A DNA stretch of 64,000 nt from Eonycteris spelaea (taxonomy: Eukaryota > Chordata > Mammalia > Chiroptera > Pteropodidae), in NCBI GenBank assembly GCA_003508835.1, contig PUFA01000070.1, forward strand, positions 8,941,001 to 9,005,000, written 5' to 3'. The notes under the pieces are model-generated. The model saw only the letters and a list, made by a program, of their open reading frames with translations, had not been told where the DNA came from and ran no database searches. Of the stretch, positions 25,101 to 33,360 are shown one piece after another; within the stretch, counting starts at the first letter, position 1; each line of letters starts with the position of its first letter. Made by a program: the position numbers and the translations under genes.

Positions 25101-26678
25101 TGTTTTGTTTTGTTTTTAATAATCATATTTCTGGGCTCTAAGGTGGCAAGAATGAGGACCAGGGAAGGGTGGTGACTGGAATCTTTTTGTCACTCTTGGT
25201 TCCTCCCTCTCGGGTGGTTAGGCTGAAAAAGAGAAGGTAAAGACAAAGCAGGAAAAACTGAAGGAAAAAGTCAAGAGGGAGAAGAAGGAGAAGGTGAAAA
25301 TGAAGGAAAAGGAGGAGGTGGCCAAAGCCAAGCCAGCCTGTAAAGCAGATAAAACACTGGCCACACAGAGGCGCTTGGAGGAGCGACAGAGGCAGCAGAT
25401 GATCTTGGAGGAGATGAAGAAGCCCACAGAGGATATGTGTCTGACTGACCATCAGGTAGCGAGGGGAGAAGAACAGGTCCTGGGTCCTGGAGGGGCCAGT
25501 TGTGAGAATACTTCCATTAAAGTAAGAACTTAGATATCCATACTGTTACCTTCCAGTCTGTTTGACAGAATCCCCTACCACTTTTATCCTTGCAGCCGCT
25601 GCCTGACTTCTCACACATCCCTGGTCTGATCCTGCCTAGTGGGGCCTTCTCAGACTGCTTGACCATTGTGGAGTTTCTGCACAGCTTTGGCAAGGTGCTA
25701 GGCTTTGACCCTGCCAAAGATGTACCTAGCCTAGGGGTCCTGCAGGAGGGACTCCTGTGTCAAGGCGACAGCTTGGGCGAGGTGCAAGATCTGCTGGTGC
25801 GGCTTCTGAAGGCTGCACTCTATGATCCTGGCTTGCCTTCCTACTGTCAGGTGAGAGGTCCTTTCCTAGGCAGGTTGGGAGGGCCCAGGATCCAGTGCTT
25901 TGTCTTAGCTTTGCTTTTTCTTTAAGTTAGACATATGAAAGCCCCTCCCTAAAGTGAAAGAACCAGTGGAGATATAGTTTCTGTTTTTCTTATATTTTTC
26001 CCTTGTTTCTTTTTTTTATAACTTCCCTCTGCTTATTTTATTGTTTCCTTTAATTTGCAACGTTCCTTTGTCTTTGCTCATCTTATCCTAGCCAACTTTC
26101 TTTTTCTGTGTTAACTCCATAGTTCTCTCCTGTATTTTCCTGTTTCAGAGTCACACAACTTGAGTTATTCCTCTTTCTCCCTTAATTCCCATTATGCTCT
26201 CCTTCATACAGTCTTTAAAGATCTTGGGGGAGAAGGTGTCGGAGATCTCACTGACAAGAGACAATGTATCTGAAATCCTGCGCTGCTTCCTCATGGCATA
26301 TGGAGTGGAGCCAGTCCTCTGTGACAGCCTGCGCACCCAGCCTTTTCAGGCCCAACCACCCCAACAGAAAGCTGCTGTCCTGGCCTTCCTTGTACATGAG
26401 CTCAACGGCTCCACCCTCATCATTAAGTGAGGGGCAGGGGTGGGGATGGTTATTGTATACCTTGGTCAGAATGGGATGGGGTTGGGTTTAGCCATCCAGA
26501 GCCCTGGGTGATGTGTGTCCATTGCCCTGCTCTGGAGATGCTGGCGTGACTTGGGACTGAATCTTAGTGCCTTACCTGGGACAACCCAAGCCTTCCTCTG
26601 CCATTCATTCAGTCTAGGCTCTAGGCTGAAACTTCCTGTTCAGCTATAACCCCTTTACCTTTGAGCCTCCGTGCGTGC

Positions 26679-26717
<39 letters not shown>

Positions 26718-29700
26718 CTGCCACTTCTACTTCAAAATCCCATTCACTATTTCCCTGCAGTGAGATTGACAAGACCCTGGAAAGTATGTCCAGCTACAGG
26801 AAAAACAAGTGGATTGTTGAAGGCCGGCTCCGGAGGTAGGGACAGGTCAGAGGGTAGGGCCCAGAACAAAGAGAAAAGGGGGAAAGGGTGAAGCATTGCC
26901 TGGAATTTGTTGTTCTTAGTCCCTCCTCTGGCATTGGGACCTCTGCCCCAAGGCTCAGGATGGCTTAGATTCCAGGTGTTCCTTTTGTGGCAGTATCACT
27001 TTCCTCACCAAGTTTCTCTGATCTCTGTTTCAAGACTGAAAACTGCTCTGGCCAAGCGAACTGGGCGACCTGAGGTAGAGTTGCAGGGGCCAGAGGAAGG
27101 CCTAGGGCGGAGGCGCAGCTCTCGGATCATGGAGGAGACTAGTGGCATGGAAGAGGAGGAAGAGGAGGAAACTACATAGCTGCCCATGGCCGTAGGAGTC
27201 GAAGAGATGGAGAGGTACTAGCCCCCAGACCATGAACAATTGGAGCTGGGAAATGGATTATAGTTGACTCTTTTTTTTTTTAATAGTTGACTCTTGAACA
27301 ACATAGATTTGAAGTGTGCAGGTCCACTTATATGCAGGTCGTTTTCAATAAATATACAGTTGACCCTTTATACTCATGGGTTTGTATCTGTGGATTCAAC
27401 CAGCCATGGATCGAAAACAGTACATATTTTCAATTTGCTGATGCGGAGGGCTGACTGTGCATTATTCTACACCATTTTATATAAGAGGCTTGAGCATCCA
27501 TTTTGGTATCCACAAAGGGTCCTGGAACTAATACCCCACAGATAACTGAGGGATAACTATAGTTTAGTTTTAGGAGAGTCAAAAGTTATATGTTTTTTTT
27601 TTGACTACACAGGGGTGAAAAGGAGGGGTGAGAGGATATTGGTTGGCACTCTTAATCCTGTCATTATTCAAGGGTCGATTGCATTTCTCTTTTTTGAATC
27701 TGATAATTCCTTTTCTTGGTGTCTACTTGTTTCTTTTCCAGGTTGATGTCACAGCATCTAGCATCCCGGAGCTAGAACGCCAGATAGAAAAACTTAGCAA
27801 GGTATTGTGCTTTTAATCTCTTAAGAGCTGGAGATCTGGACTGGGTGAGAATTGATCACCTTATGCGTTGGGCCCAGATAGTGTCAGTTTTGTAGGGAAG
27901 GCTGAGAGCCATTGCTCTTCTCCTATATACTGGATGAAGTCACCACTGTCACTCTGAAAGTGTGTTTTTAATTCATCTTCCTTTTCCACTGCCTACCCAG
28001 CGCCAGCTCTTCTTTCGCAAAAAGCTGCTTCATTCATCCCAGATGCTTCGGGCAGTCTCCTTGGGTCAGGATCGCTACAGACGCCGCTACTGGGTGTTGC
28101 CCTATTTGGCTGGTATCTTTGTGGAAGGAACAGAAGGGAGCTTAGGTAGGTGTGTCATGGGAGCCTGAATTGAGGCCTAACAAAAGTTAAACAATTTCTT
28201 TTCCTCTGCCTAGGCCGCTTAGGCTTCTTTCATTTTATGAGAATCAGTACAGCCTATGGTTAAGAGCATGGGCTCTGGAGTAGAACTGCCTGCCTACCTG
28301 CTCGCCATCTACCAGCTGTATGCTTCAGTTTCTTCATTTGTAAAATAAAAATAATTACAGCATATTTTCTTTGCAGGGCTGTAGATAGAATCAAAATGAG
28401 CTAACATTCTTAGAATAGTGCTTAACATGTAGCTGGTTCTCAGTAAACGTTAGCTTTAATTATGCTGCTGCTTACTTGGGAGAATTGTGTTTCTTTCTCA
28501 GATACTGTGTTAATTGTCATATAAGCTGTTCCAGTGGAATCTCAAAAAAGAGAGATTAAGTCCAAGAGAAAAAGAAAGTATATCTTGTGTTTATATACCC
28601 TCTTTCTTTCCCTGTATGTATTAGTGTAAATCTTAAGGCTTTTTACTTCTCTTTACAGCTCCTGAGGATATGATAAAGCAGGAAACTGACTTCTTGAAAG
28701 TGACAACCCATCCAGTGCCCAGCCCAGCCCGCTTTTCTCTGAAGAAGGAGTTAGCTGGCTCCAGCACCTCTGTCAGTACTCCTGCCCGGGCCCGAGGCCG
28801 ACCTCGGAAAACTAAGCCTGGGTCTATGCAACCTAGGCACCTTAAATCCCCTGTCGGGGGTCAGGGATCAGAACAGCCCCAAGCCCAGCTTCAGCCTGAG
28901 ACTCAGCCCCAGCCCCAGCTTCAGTCCTATCCTCAGTCCCATAATGGGTTCCTGGAGCCAGAAGGCTCCCTTTTGTCTCTGGGTCAGAGCCAGCATGACC
29001 TCAGCCAGTCAGCCTTCCTGTCTTGGCTGAGCCAGACTCAGAGCCATAGCTCCCTGCTGAGCAGCTCAGTCCTCACACCTGATAGCAGCCCTGGAAAATT
29101 GGACCCAACTCCATCACAGCCCCCGGAGGAGCCAGAACCTGAAGAAGCAGAATCCAATCCTACTTCTCAAGCCTCCTGGTTTAACTTCTCAGCCCAGATG
29201 CCCTGCAATGCTGCCCCTACACCACCCCCCGCAGTTTCTGAGGACCAGCCCACTCCCTCCCCCCAGTTACTTGTCTACTCTAAGCCAGTAAGTAGCCAAA
29301 ATTAGTGGTATGCACTTGACTTCATTTTGCCACAGGCTCCATTGCCTGGCTGTGGGCTGTTGCTAAAATTGGGGGACTGGTTGGGGATTCATTAGGGTCC
29401 TATAAATGTGAAGCACCTTCATCCCCTCGTTTCATCTCGTGCACAGGTCAGTAGACCCAGTGCTGCCAACCCCTGCTCTCCAGTGCAGCTCTCTTCCACC
29501 CCCTTGCCGGGAATGACTCCTAAGAGGCGAGCAGGAGACCCTGGTGAAACAATACAGAGTCCCACAGGACTGGGACAGCCAAAACGGAGAGGGAGACCCC
29601 CTAGTAAGTTCTTCAAACAGATGGAGCAGCGTTACCTAACCCAACTGACAGCCCAGCCTGTCCCCCCTGGTGAGTGACCTTGGGGTAGAATGGGTAAAGA

Positions 29701-32296
29701 GTATAGGTAGGAATATCATCAGAGGTGGGCCATGTGAATCATACCTGGTTCCCACCATACCCCACATACATAAACTGTTCACAGAGATGTGCTCGGGCTG
29801 GTGGTGGATCCGAGATCCTGAGACATTAGATGCCACACTCAAGGCCCTGCACCCCCGAGGCATCCGAGAGAAGGCACTTCACAAACACCTAAATAAGCAC
29901 AGGGACTTCTTACAAGAAGTCTGCCTACGGCCCTCAACTGGTAAGATAAATATTTTAACCTAGCTAAAGAACCTGGGGTAAATTATTGGGCTACTACTGT
30001 GAGCAGCAGCCTAATGGGCCTTTCTCTCTGCCTCCTGTCTTCTCAGACCCCATCTTTGAGCCCAGTCAGCTACCTGCTTTTCAAGAAGGGATGATGAGCT
30101 GGTCGCCCAAAGAGAAGACATATGAGACAGACTTGGCTGTTCTTCAGTGGGTAGAGGAGCTGGAACAGCGAGTCATCCTGTCTGATCTGCAGATTCGGGT
30201 ATACTGGGGCTGGCACTGGGGGAGGGGGTTGTTGAAGGGAGGGTGGTAAATCTCTTGTACCATTAGGAGAAACCTGGGATTCCTCTTTCACAAGTGACCT
30301 CCCACGACCTTAATGGGTCACATTTTTTGTGTGTGCTTAATTTTTTTCCTTTACACTGAGGATTTTTATTTGTCTCTCACCTGCAGGGCTGGACATGTCC
30401 TAGCCCAGACTCTATTCGTGAAGACTTGGCCTACTGCGAGCATCTACCTGACTCTCAGGAGGATATCACCTGGAGAGGTCGAGGCAGGGAAGGACTGGCC
30501 CCCCAGCGTAAAACTACCAACCCTCTGGACCTGGCTGTGATGCGACTGGCTGCCCTGGAGCAGAATGTGGAGCGGCGGTACCTACGGGAACCCCTCTGGC
30601 CAGCTCATGAGGTTGTGCTAGAGAAGGCCCTGCTCAGCATGCCCAATAGTGCCCCCCAGTGCACCACAACAGAGATGTGAGTCACCTACCCATTCTTGTT
30701 CTTGGCAAGGGATAAGTGTAATGGATCTTACTACTCATCCAAAGGTCACCACTTTCTCCCTCCAGATCATATGAGATCACCCCTCGCATTCGGGCCTGGC
30801 GCCAGACGCTTGAGCGATGCCGGAGTGCAGCCCAGGTGTGCTTGTGCCTGGGCCAGCTGGAGAGGTCAATTGCCTGGGAGAAGTCCGTCAACAAAGTGGT
30901 AAGAGACTTGGGAGAGCCTGGGAAGGCGGAAGGTTGGGGAGCCAGCCAGGTGGGTGGGGTCACAGGCAGACAGAGGCTTAAGGGCTTACTCTGCCTCTTC
31001 ACAACCTTGGTCCAGACCTGTCTAGTGTGCCGGAAGGGTGACAACGATGAGTTTCTTCTGCTTTGTGATGGATGTGACCGTGGCTGCCACATTTATTGCC
31101 ATCGGCCCAAGATGGAGGCTGTTCCAGAAGGAGATTGGTTCTGTGCTGTGTGTTTGGCCCAAGTAAGGCTCTGCTTTCTTCCTCATTTATAAGTAGAAAT
31201 CAGAGATTTCCTTTCTCAATCTATTTACCCCCAATCCTACAAATATCACTACTTACTGGGCCTTCAGTCTGGAAAGAGCTCCAGACTGGGTGCTAGGAGA
31301 CCTGAGTTCCTGGGTTCTGGTCCGTCTTTGGAAAAGTGACTTAAATTCTATAGCCTCTCTTCCTCTCATGTATAGAGCAATGATTATACTTTCCCTTTTA
31401 CCTACCATATTGGTGAATAAATTCACCAATGTGCTGGCTTATGTGTGGAAGTGTTTTGGAGCCTTCCCAATCACACTTCGACATGTAGGGATTGTAATGA
31501 ACTGGATGGCAAGCAGAGTACATCTCCAGGTATTGCTGTTCTCACCTTTTCCCTATCTTTAGCAGGTAGAGGGAGAATTCACTCAGAAGTCTGGTTTCCC
31601 AAAACGAGGCCAAAAGCGGAAAAGTAGTTATGTGCTAAACTTCCCAGAGGGGGATGGCCGCCGACGCCGGGTACTGTCGAGGGGCCGAGAAAGCCCAGCA
31701 GTTCCTCAGCACTCAGAAGAAGGGCTGTCCCCCTCAAAGCGGCGGCGACTCTCCATGCGGAACCACCACAGTGATCTCACATTTTGCGAGTGAGTTCAAT
31801 GAATTCTGGGGACAACTGGCTCTATCTTTACCCTGGAGTAAAGGGCTGGGAAGAGTCAGTGTTTCCTGAGATGCAGTCATCACTGTCCCTTTAATGGTAG
31901 GATTATCTTGATGGAGATGGAATCCCATGATGCAGCCTGGCCTTTTCTGGAGCCTGTGAACCCACGTTTGGTAAGTGGGTACCGGCGCATCATCAAAAAC
32001 CCTATGGATTTTTCCACCATGCGGGAGCGGCTGCTCCGGGGAGGGTAAGTAAACATCAGCAACTCTCCCTGCTTTTCTGTTACTGCTCTAACTCCTACCT
32101 GCTCACATGTTAGCCTCCATCCCTGCCCAGGTACACCAGCTCAGAGGAGTTCGCGGCTGATGCGCTCCTGGTCTTTGACAACTGCCAGACCTTCAATGAG
32201 GATGACTCTGAAGTGGGCAAGGCTGGGCACATCATGCGCCGCTTCTTCGAGAGCCGCTGGGAGGAGTTTTATCAGGGAAAACAGGCCAATCTGTGA
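16042..32296 (+). CDS. BAZ2A: BAZ2A/TIP5, bromodomain adjacent to zinc finger 2A, 28 coding exons
   Basis: Large subunit of the nucleolar remodelling complex NoRC. With the SMARCA5 ATPase it silences rDNA repeats and acts at other heterochromatin. Coding exons: 16042-16177, 17783-18375, 19240-19425, 20033-20251, 20727-21227, 21371-21431, 22520-22628, 22792-22893, 23063-23271, 24544-24644, 24966-25031, 25222-25455, 25596-25850, 26212-26426, 26761-26835, 27035-27214, 27742-27801, 28001-28145, 28659-29287, 29447-29669, 29785-29940, 30047-30198, 30387-30676, 30766-30898, 31016-31162, 31563-31789, 31901-32044, 32131-32296. All junctions are GT-AG and in phase except exons 2, 9 and 16, which are short by 1, 2 and 1 nt. 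The exons total 5,714 nt; with the four missing bases that is 1,905 codons plus stop, the human length as I recall it. Order: TAM domain (about 546-617), AT-hooks, basic coiled coil, DDT, WHIM, AT-hooks, PHD, bromodomain. Read literally, the coding sequence is broken. Expect sequencing error first, gene decay second. Confidence 0.95.
16202..16215 (+). repeat. poly(G) tract of 14
   Basis: Uninterrupted run of 14 G on the transcript strand, starting at base 25 of the intron after coding exon 1. G-runs just inside introns bind hnRNP H/F and can act on 5' splice-site choice. Confidence 0.9.
17783..18375 (+). CDS. BAZ2A: BAZ2A coding exon 2, with 1-nt deletion
   Basis: Residues 46-243. The frame opens LNGDVNVNGLSTVSH and runs to SQFSG, then breaks at the G run 17991-17995. 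The conserved reading resumes in another frame (GILGGS, FWANGTQSPMGLNFDS) to EEQPG at the donor. The exon is 593 nt, while phases at both ends require a multiple of three. Left uncorrected, the frame ends at TGA 18172-18174. Serine-, glycine- and asparagine-rich, no known fold. Confidence 0.93.
19080..19145 (+). repeat. L2/MIR-like 3' end
   Basis: Degenerate cagtacccaacatagaactg and aaatgttgaaagaatgac, like the LINE-2/MIR tail (last-position tail ending in gaatgaatga). Confidence 0.5.
19240..19425 (+). CDS. BAZ2A: BAZ2A coding exon 3
   Basis: Residues 244-305, opening LKMCGYNGS and ending PFNTLAP. Acidic, disordered N-terminal region. Junction phases agree (186 nt). Confidence 0.94.
20033..20251 (+). 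CDS. BAZ2A: BAZ2A coding exon 4
   Basis: Residues 306-378 (VSGGLYGIDDTELMD to GESVLQ). Acidic stretch with many Asp and Glu. Acceptor atgaag, donor GTAAGT; 219 nt, in phase. Confidence 0.94.
20727..21227 (+). CDS. BAZ2A: BAZ2A coding exon 5, with Ser/Pro/Ala repeat
   Basis: Residues 379-545. After NSFDLNNGSD and an acidic patch comes a long S-P-x-x-S-P run (SPAVSPTASPPVS and so on), then DVSSFPETTADLEEITGEG. The repeat is coded by imperfect units of the type gcagcctccccagaaatctc. The last residues lead into the TAM domain. 501 nt, in phase, no frame break despite the repeat. Confidence 0.93.
20855..21150 (+). repeat. BAZ2A: coding minisatellite-like Ser/Pro/Ala repeat in BAZ2A exon 5
   Basis: Tandem imperfect units of about 12-24 nt built on cagcctccccagcagt give the alternating SPAVSPAASPEIS pattern. 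The low-complexity sequence also makes long open frames on the minus strand, which are by-products. Confidence 0.8.
21371..21431 (+). CDS. BAZ2A: BAZ2A coding exon 6 (TAM domain start)
   Basis: Residues 546-565: ILRRRIATAEEVRLPLQHG. First part of the TAM (MBD-like) domain, which binds RNA including promoter-associated rRNA in NoRC. 61 nt, phases agree. Confidence 0.94.
22520..22628 (+). CDS. BAZ2A: BAZ2A coding exon 7 (TAM domain core)
   Basis: Residues 566-602: WRREVRIKKG, HRWQGETWYYGPCGKRMKQF, PEVIK. This is the MBD-type beta-sheet region, with the basic R-I-K-K-G and the W-Y-Y-G-P-C-G-K-R signature. Confidence 0.96.
22792..22893 (+). CDS. BAZ2A: BAZ2A coding exon 8 (TAM domain end)
   Basis: Residues 603-636: YLSRNVVHHVRREHFSFSPR, then VGDFFEERDTPE. 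Completes the TAM domain. 102 nt, phase 0 at both ends. Confidence 0.95.
23063..23271 (+). CDS. BAZ2A: BAZ2A coding exon 9, two AT-hooks, with 2-nt deletion
   Basis: Residues 637-706. Opens GLQWVQLSAEEIPSR, then two AT-hooks, KRGRPRN and KRGRGRPPK, which contact the minor groove of AT-rich DNA. The frame breaks after KITEL: the sequence reads GAA CTT GAA TAA, with the stop at 23231-23233. The conserved downstream reading (KTDSRLLKKLEAQ) is kept in another frame. The exon is 209 nt, where 211 would restore phase. Confidence 0.92.
24544..24644 (+). CDS. BAZ2A: BAZ2A coding exon 10
   Basis: Residues 707-740: TLNEEVKAKMSKIKKKMKQK, VQRGECQTT. Start of the long basic, helical region. In phase. Confidence 0.94.
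24966..25031 (+). CDS. BAZ2A: BAZ2A coding exon 11
   Basis: Residues 741-762: ARSKRKQETKSFKQKEAKKK and SK. Lysine-rich, nuclear-signal-like. 66 nt, phase 0. Confidence 0.93.
25222..25455 (+). CDS. BAZ2A: BAZ2A coding exon 12 (basic coiled coil)
   Basis: Residues 763-840. Dense K/E heptad-like helix (KEKVKREKKEKVKMKEKEEV), then TLATQRRLEERQRQQMILEE. A highly charged coiled coil leading to the DDT domain. Confidence 0.95.
25596..25850 (+). CDS. BAZ2A: BAZ2A coding exon 13 (DDT domain)
   Basis: Residues 841-925. Core DDT signature FSDCLTIVEFLHSFGKVLGF, followed by PSLGVLQEGLLC and DLLVRLLKAALYDPG. DDT domains, with WHIM motifs, bind ISWI ATPases such as SMARCA5. Confidence 0.96.
26212..26426 (+). 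CDS. BAZ2A: BAZ2A coding exon 14
   Basis: Residues 926-996: SLKILGEKVSEISLTRDNVS to ELNGSTLII. Continues the DDT/WHIM1-like helical region. Ends in phase 2 (AA, completed by T). Confidence 0.94.
26671..26718 (+). repeat. (CGTG)n-(TG)n-(CG)n simple repeat near a splice acceptor
   Basis: Alternating purine-pyrimidine tract, cgtgcgtgcgtg then gtgtgt then gcgcgcgc, ending 42 nt before BAZ2A coding exon 15. Confidence 0.95.
26761..26835 (+). CDS. BAZ2A: BAZ2A coding exon 15
   Basis: Residues 997-1021: EIDKTLESMSSYRK-like EIDKTLESMSSYRKNK is the family form; here it reads EIDKTLESMS-SYRKNKWIV (one uninterrupted frame) and ends EGRLRR. WHIM2-like segment with the conserved KWIVEGRLR. 75 nt, in phase. 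Confidence 0.93.
27035..27214 (+). CDS. BAZ2A: BAZ2A coding exon 16, with 1-nt deletion
   Basis: Residues 1022-1082. LKTALAKRTGRPEVE, GRRRSSRIMEETSGM and an acidic Glu run lead to TAG at 27177-27179. The conserved tail GRRSRRDGE follows in another frame. The exon is 180 nt, one short of the phase needed. The simplest repair is one lost base around 27172-27176, within ACTACATAG. Confidence 0.9.
27285..27563 (+). mobile_element. Tigger/pogo-type MITE (MER2/MER46-like)
   Basis: The left end agttgactcttgaacaac, an internal ttcaataaatatacagttga and tggattcaaccagccatgg, and the tail tactgagggataactatag type are hallmarks of non-autonomous pogo-group elements. It lies in the intron after exon 16. 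The exact family name is from memory. Confidence 0.7.
27742..27801 (+). CDS. BAZ2A: BAZ2A coding exon 17
   Basis: Residues 1083-1102: VDVTASSIPELERQIEKLSK. A short amphipathic helix. 60 nt, phase 0. Confidence 0.94.
28001..28145 (+). CDS. BAZ2A: BAZ2A coding exon 18 (WHIM/WSD motif)
   Basis: Residues 1103-1150: RQLFFRKKLLHSSQMLRAVS, LGQDRYRRRYWVLPYLAGIF, VEGTEGSL. The DRYRRRYW motif is the WHIM3/WSD signature of ISWI partner proteins. Confidence 0.96.
28250..28460 (+). repeat. MIR SINE
   Basis: Head tatggttaagagcatgggct, then ctgtatgcttcagtttcttc, and a tail tagtgcttaacatgtagctg: standard MIR order. It lies in the BAZ2A intron after exon 18. Confidence 0.85.
28659..29287 (+). CDS. BAZ2A: BAZ2A coding exon 19 (third AT-hook, Gln/Pro-rich)
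   Basis: Residues 1151-1360. Holds the AT-hook ARGRPRKTK, a Q/P run (QLQPETQPQPQLQ), and SQSAFLSWLSQTQSHSSLL. Largest exon, 629 nt, frame intact. The region is fast-evolving and probably disordered. Confidence 0.94.
29447..29669 (+). CDS. BAZ2A: BAZ2A coding exon 20 (fourth AT-hook)
   Basis: Residues 1361-1434. SRPSAANPCSPVQ, then AT-hook KRRGRPPSKFFKQMEQRY. The acceptor is gcacag before GTCAGT. In phase. Confidence 0.94.
29785..29940 (+). CDS. BAZ2A: BAZ2A coding exon 21
   Basis: Residues 1435-1486: MCSGWWWIRDPETLDATLKA, HPRGIREKALHKHLNKHRDF. Conserved WWWI region found in the BAZ2 proteins. Confidence 0.95.
30047..30198 (+). CDS. BAZ2A: BAZ2A coding exon 22
   Basis: Residues 1487-1537: PIFEPSQLPAFQEG, YETDLAVLQWVEELEQRVIL, SDLQIR. 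Helical. In phase. Confidence 0.94.
30387..30676 (+). CDS. BAZ2A: BAZ2A coding exon 23
   Basis: Residues 1538-1633: GWTCPSPDSIREDLAYCEHL, PQRKTTNPLDLAVMRLAALE, and LREPLWPAHEVVLEKAL. Ends in phase 2 (AT, completed by A). Confidence 0.95.
30766..30898 (+). CDS. BAZ2A: BAZ2A coding exon 24
   Basis: Residues 1634-1678: SYEITPRIRAWRQTLERC, VCLCLGQLERSIAWEKSVNK. Helices leading to the PHD finger. Confidence 0.95.
31016..31162 (+). CDS. BAZ2A: BAZ2A coding exon 25 (PHD finger)
   Basis: Residues 1679-1727 hold a complete C4HC3 PHD finger in one exon: CLVC, CDGC, CHIYC and CAVC supply the zinc ligands, with FLLLCDGCDRGCH in the middle and DWFCAVCL at the end. It reads histone H3 tails. Confidence 0.97.
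31285..31400 (+). repeat. MIR-like relic
   Basis: Pattern gggtgctaggagacctgagt, tcctgggttctggtcc, aaaagtgacttaaattct, as in the MIR core. It lies in the intron between the PHD and bromodomain exons. Confidence 0.65.
31563..31789 (+). CDS. BAZ2A: BAZ2A coding exon 26
   Basis: Residues 1728-1802: QVEGEFTQKSGFPKRGQKRK, basic RRRRVLSRGRES-like linker, then SKRRRLSMRNHHSDLTFCE, the start of the bromodomain. Strong nuclear-signal-like clusters. In phase. Confidence 0.95.
31901..32044 (+). CDS. BAZ2A: BAZ2A coding exon 27 (bromodomain, first half)
   Basis: Residues 1803-1850: ILMEMESHDAAWPFLEPVNP, RRIIKNPMDFSTMRERLLRG. The WPF shelf and ZA loop (P-V-N-P) and the NPMDF motif are intact. Confidence 0.97.
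32131..32296 (+). CDS. BAZ2A: BAZ2A coding exon 28 (bromodomain, second half, stop)
   Basis: Residues 1851-1905: YTSSEEFAADALLVFDNCQT, FNEDDSEVGKAGHIMRRFFE, QGKQANL, then TGA at 32294-32296. The acetyl-lysine-binding Asn in TFNEDD is present. Confidence 0.97.
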
Positions 32297-33227
32297 GACA
32301 AGGGAGGTGGGGAGTCACCTGTGACATCTCCCCCTACCCTCCAGACAAAAAACCCTGCCATTCTCACCTGCTGATGCTGCCCTGGGTCCAGACTCAAATC
32401 AGAGATATAACCCTGATTTTTGAGCCTACCCTTGGCAGCACCCTACATCCTCTTATCCCTAACATCCCTTTCTCCTTTCCTGCTCTCGCTGCTCAAATAA
32501 GAGGAGCAGAGATGAGGTCCTTCTGGACTAAAAGCCAAAAAAGAAAGAAAAAAAATTATTTTCCTTTCTGTTTTTTTCCTAATTAAAAATGAGAAGGAGG
32601 AAAGAAGTCCCTGTTTCCTCCCCACTTCCGCTCCTTCCTTGTACATGCCCCAGCATTCTGGGGCTATTTAACAATAGCAATAGTTCTAGTGAATGTGTGA
32701 AACCGAGAAACACTCTGTACTGTGTGTGGACCCGCAGTGACGGCCAGTAAAGTGGACTTAACTCCCAAGTGTGTCGAGCCGGACACCGGGCCCTGAACAT
32801 GCTGCTTCCATGTTCAGTCCCTTCCCTGCTTCTCACTTTCTCAATTTTTCATCTTCCTCCCCTCCCCCTTTCCAATTTTCTGTCATCCGATGTAAAACTA
32901 TCGTGTACGGGTTCCTTCATCCTTTTCCCTCAAATCTTTTCCCTTCAAAGGAAGAAAAAGTTCAGAAGTCCTCATCTTTCTCTCTGTCCTCATCTTCTGC
33001 CAATAGCTATCCCCTCTATAATGTTGGATATTCCTCACCTGCTGAGTTTCTAGCCTTTTCTTAAACTCAGTAGTTGAGGAGAGGGCAGGGAGGCACCCTG
33101 GACCCTGGGACTTCCAGCCTCCTTCCCCGACCTCTTACCCAAACCTCCCTCTTGGGAACTCCTCAGGGACAACTACTGCTGAGTTTGGGTAAACCCCAAG
33201 ATGGAGGTCAGGTAGCAATCGACTGGC

Positions 33228-33360
<133 letters not shown>

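Noticed and set aside
16042..32296. BAZ2A as a processed or unitary pseudogene
   Set aside because: All introns are present, so it is not processed. Only three tiny indels break 5.7 kb of well-kept sequence with all splice sites and domains intact, so sequencing error is the better first explanation. Kept as a finding.
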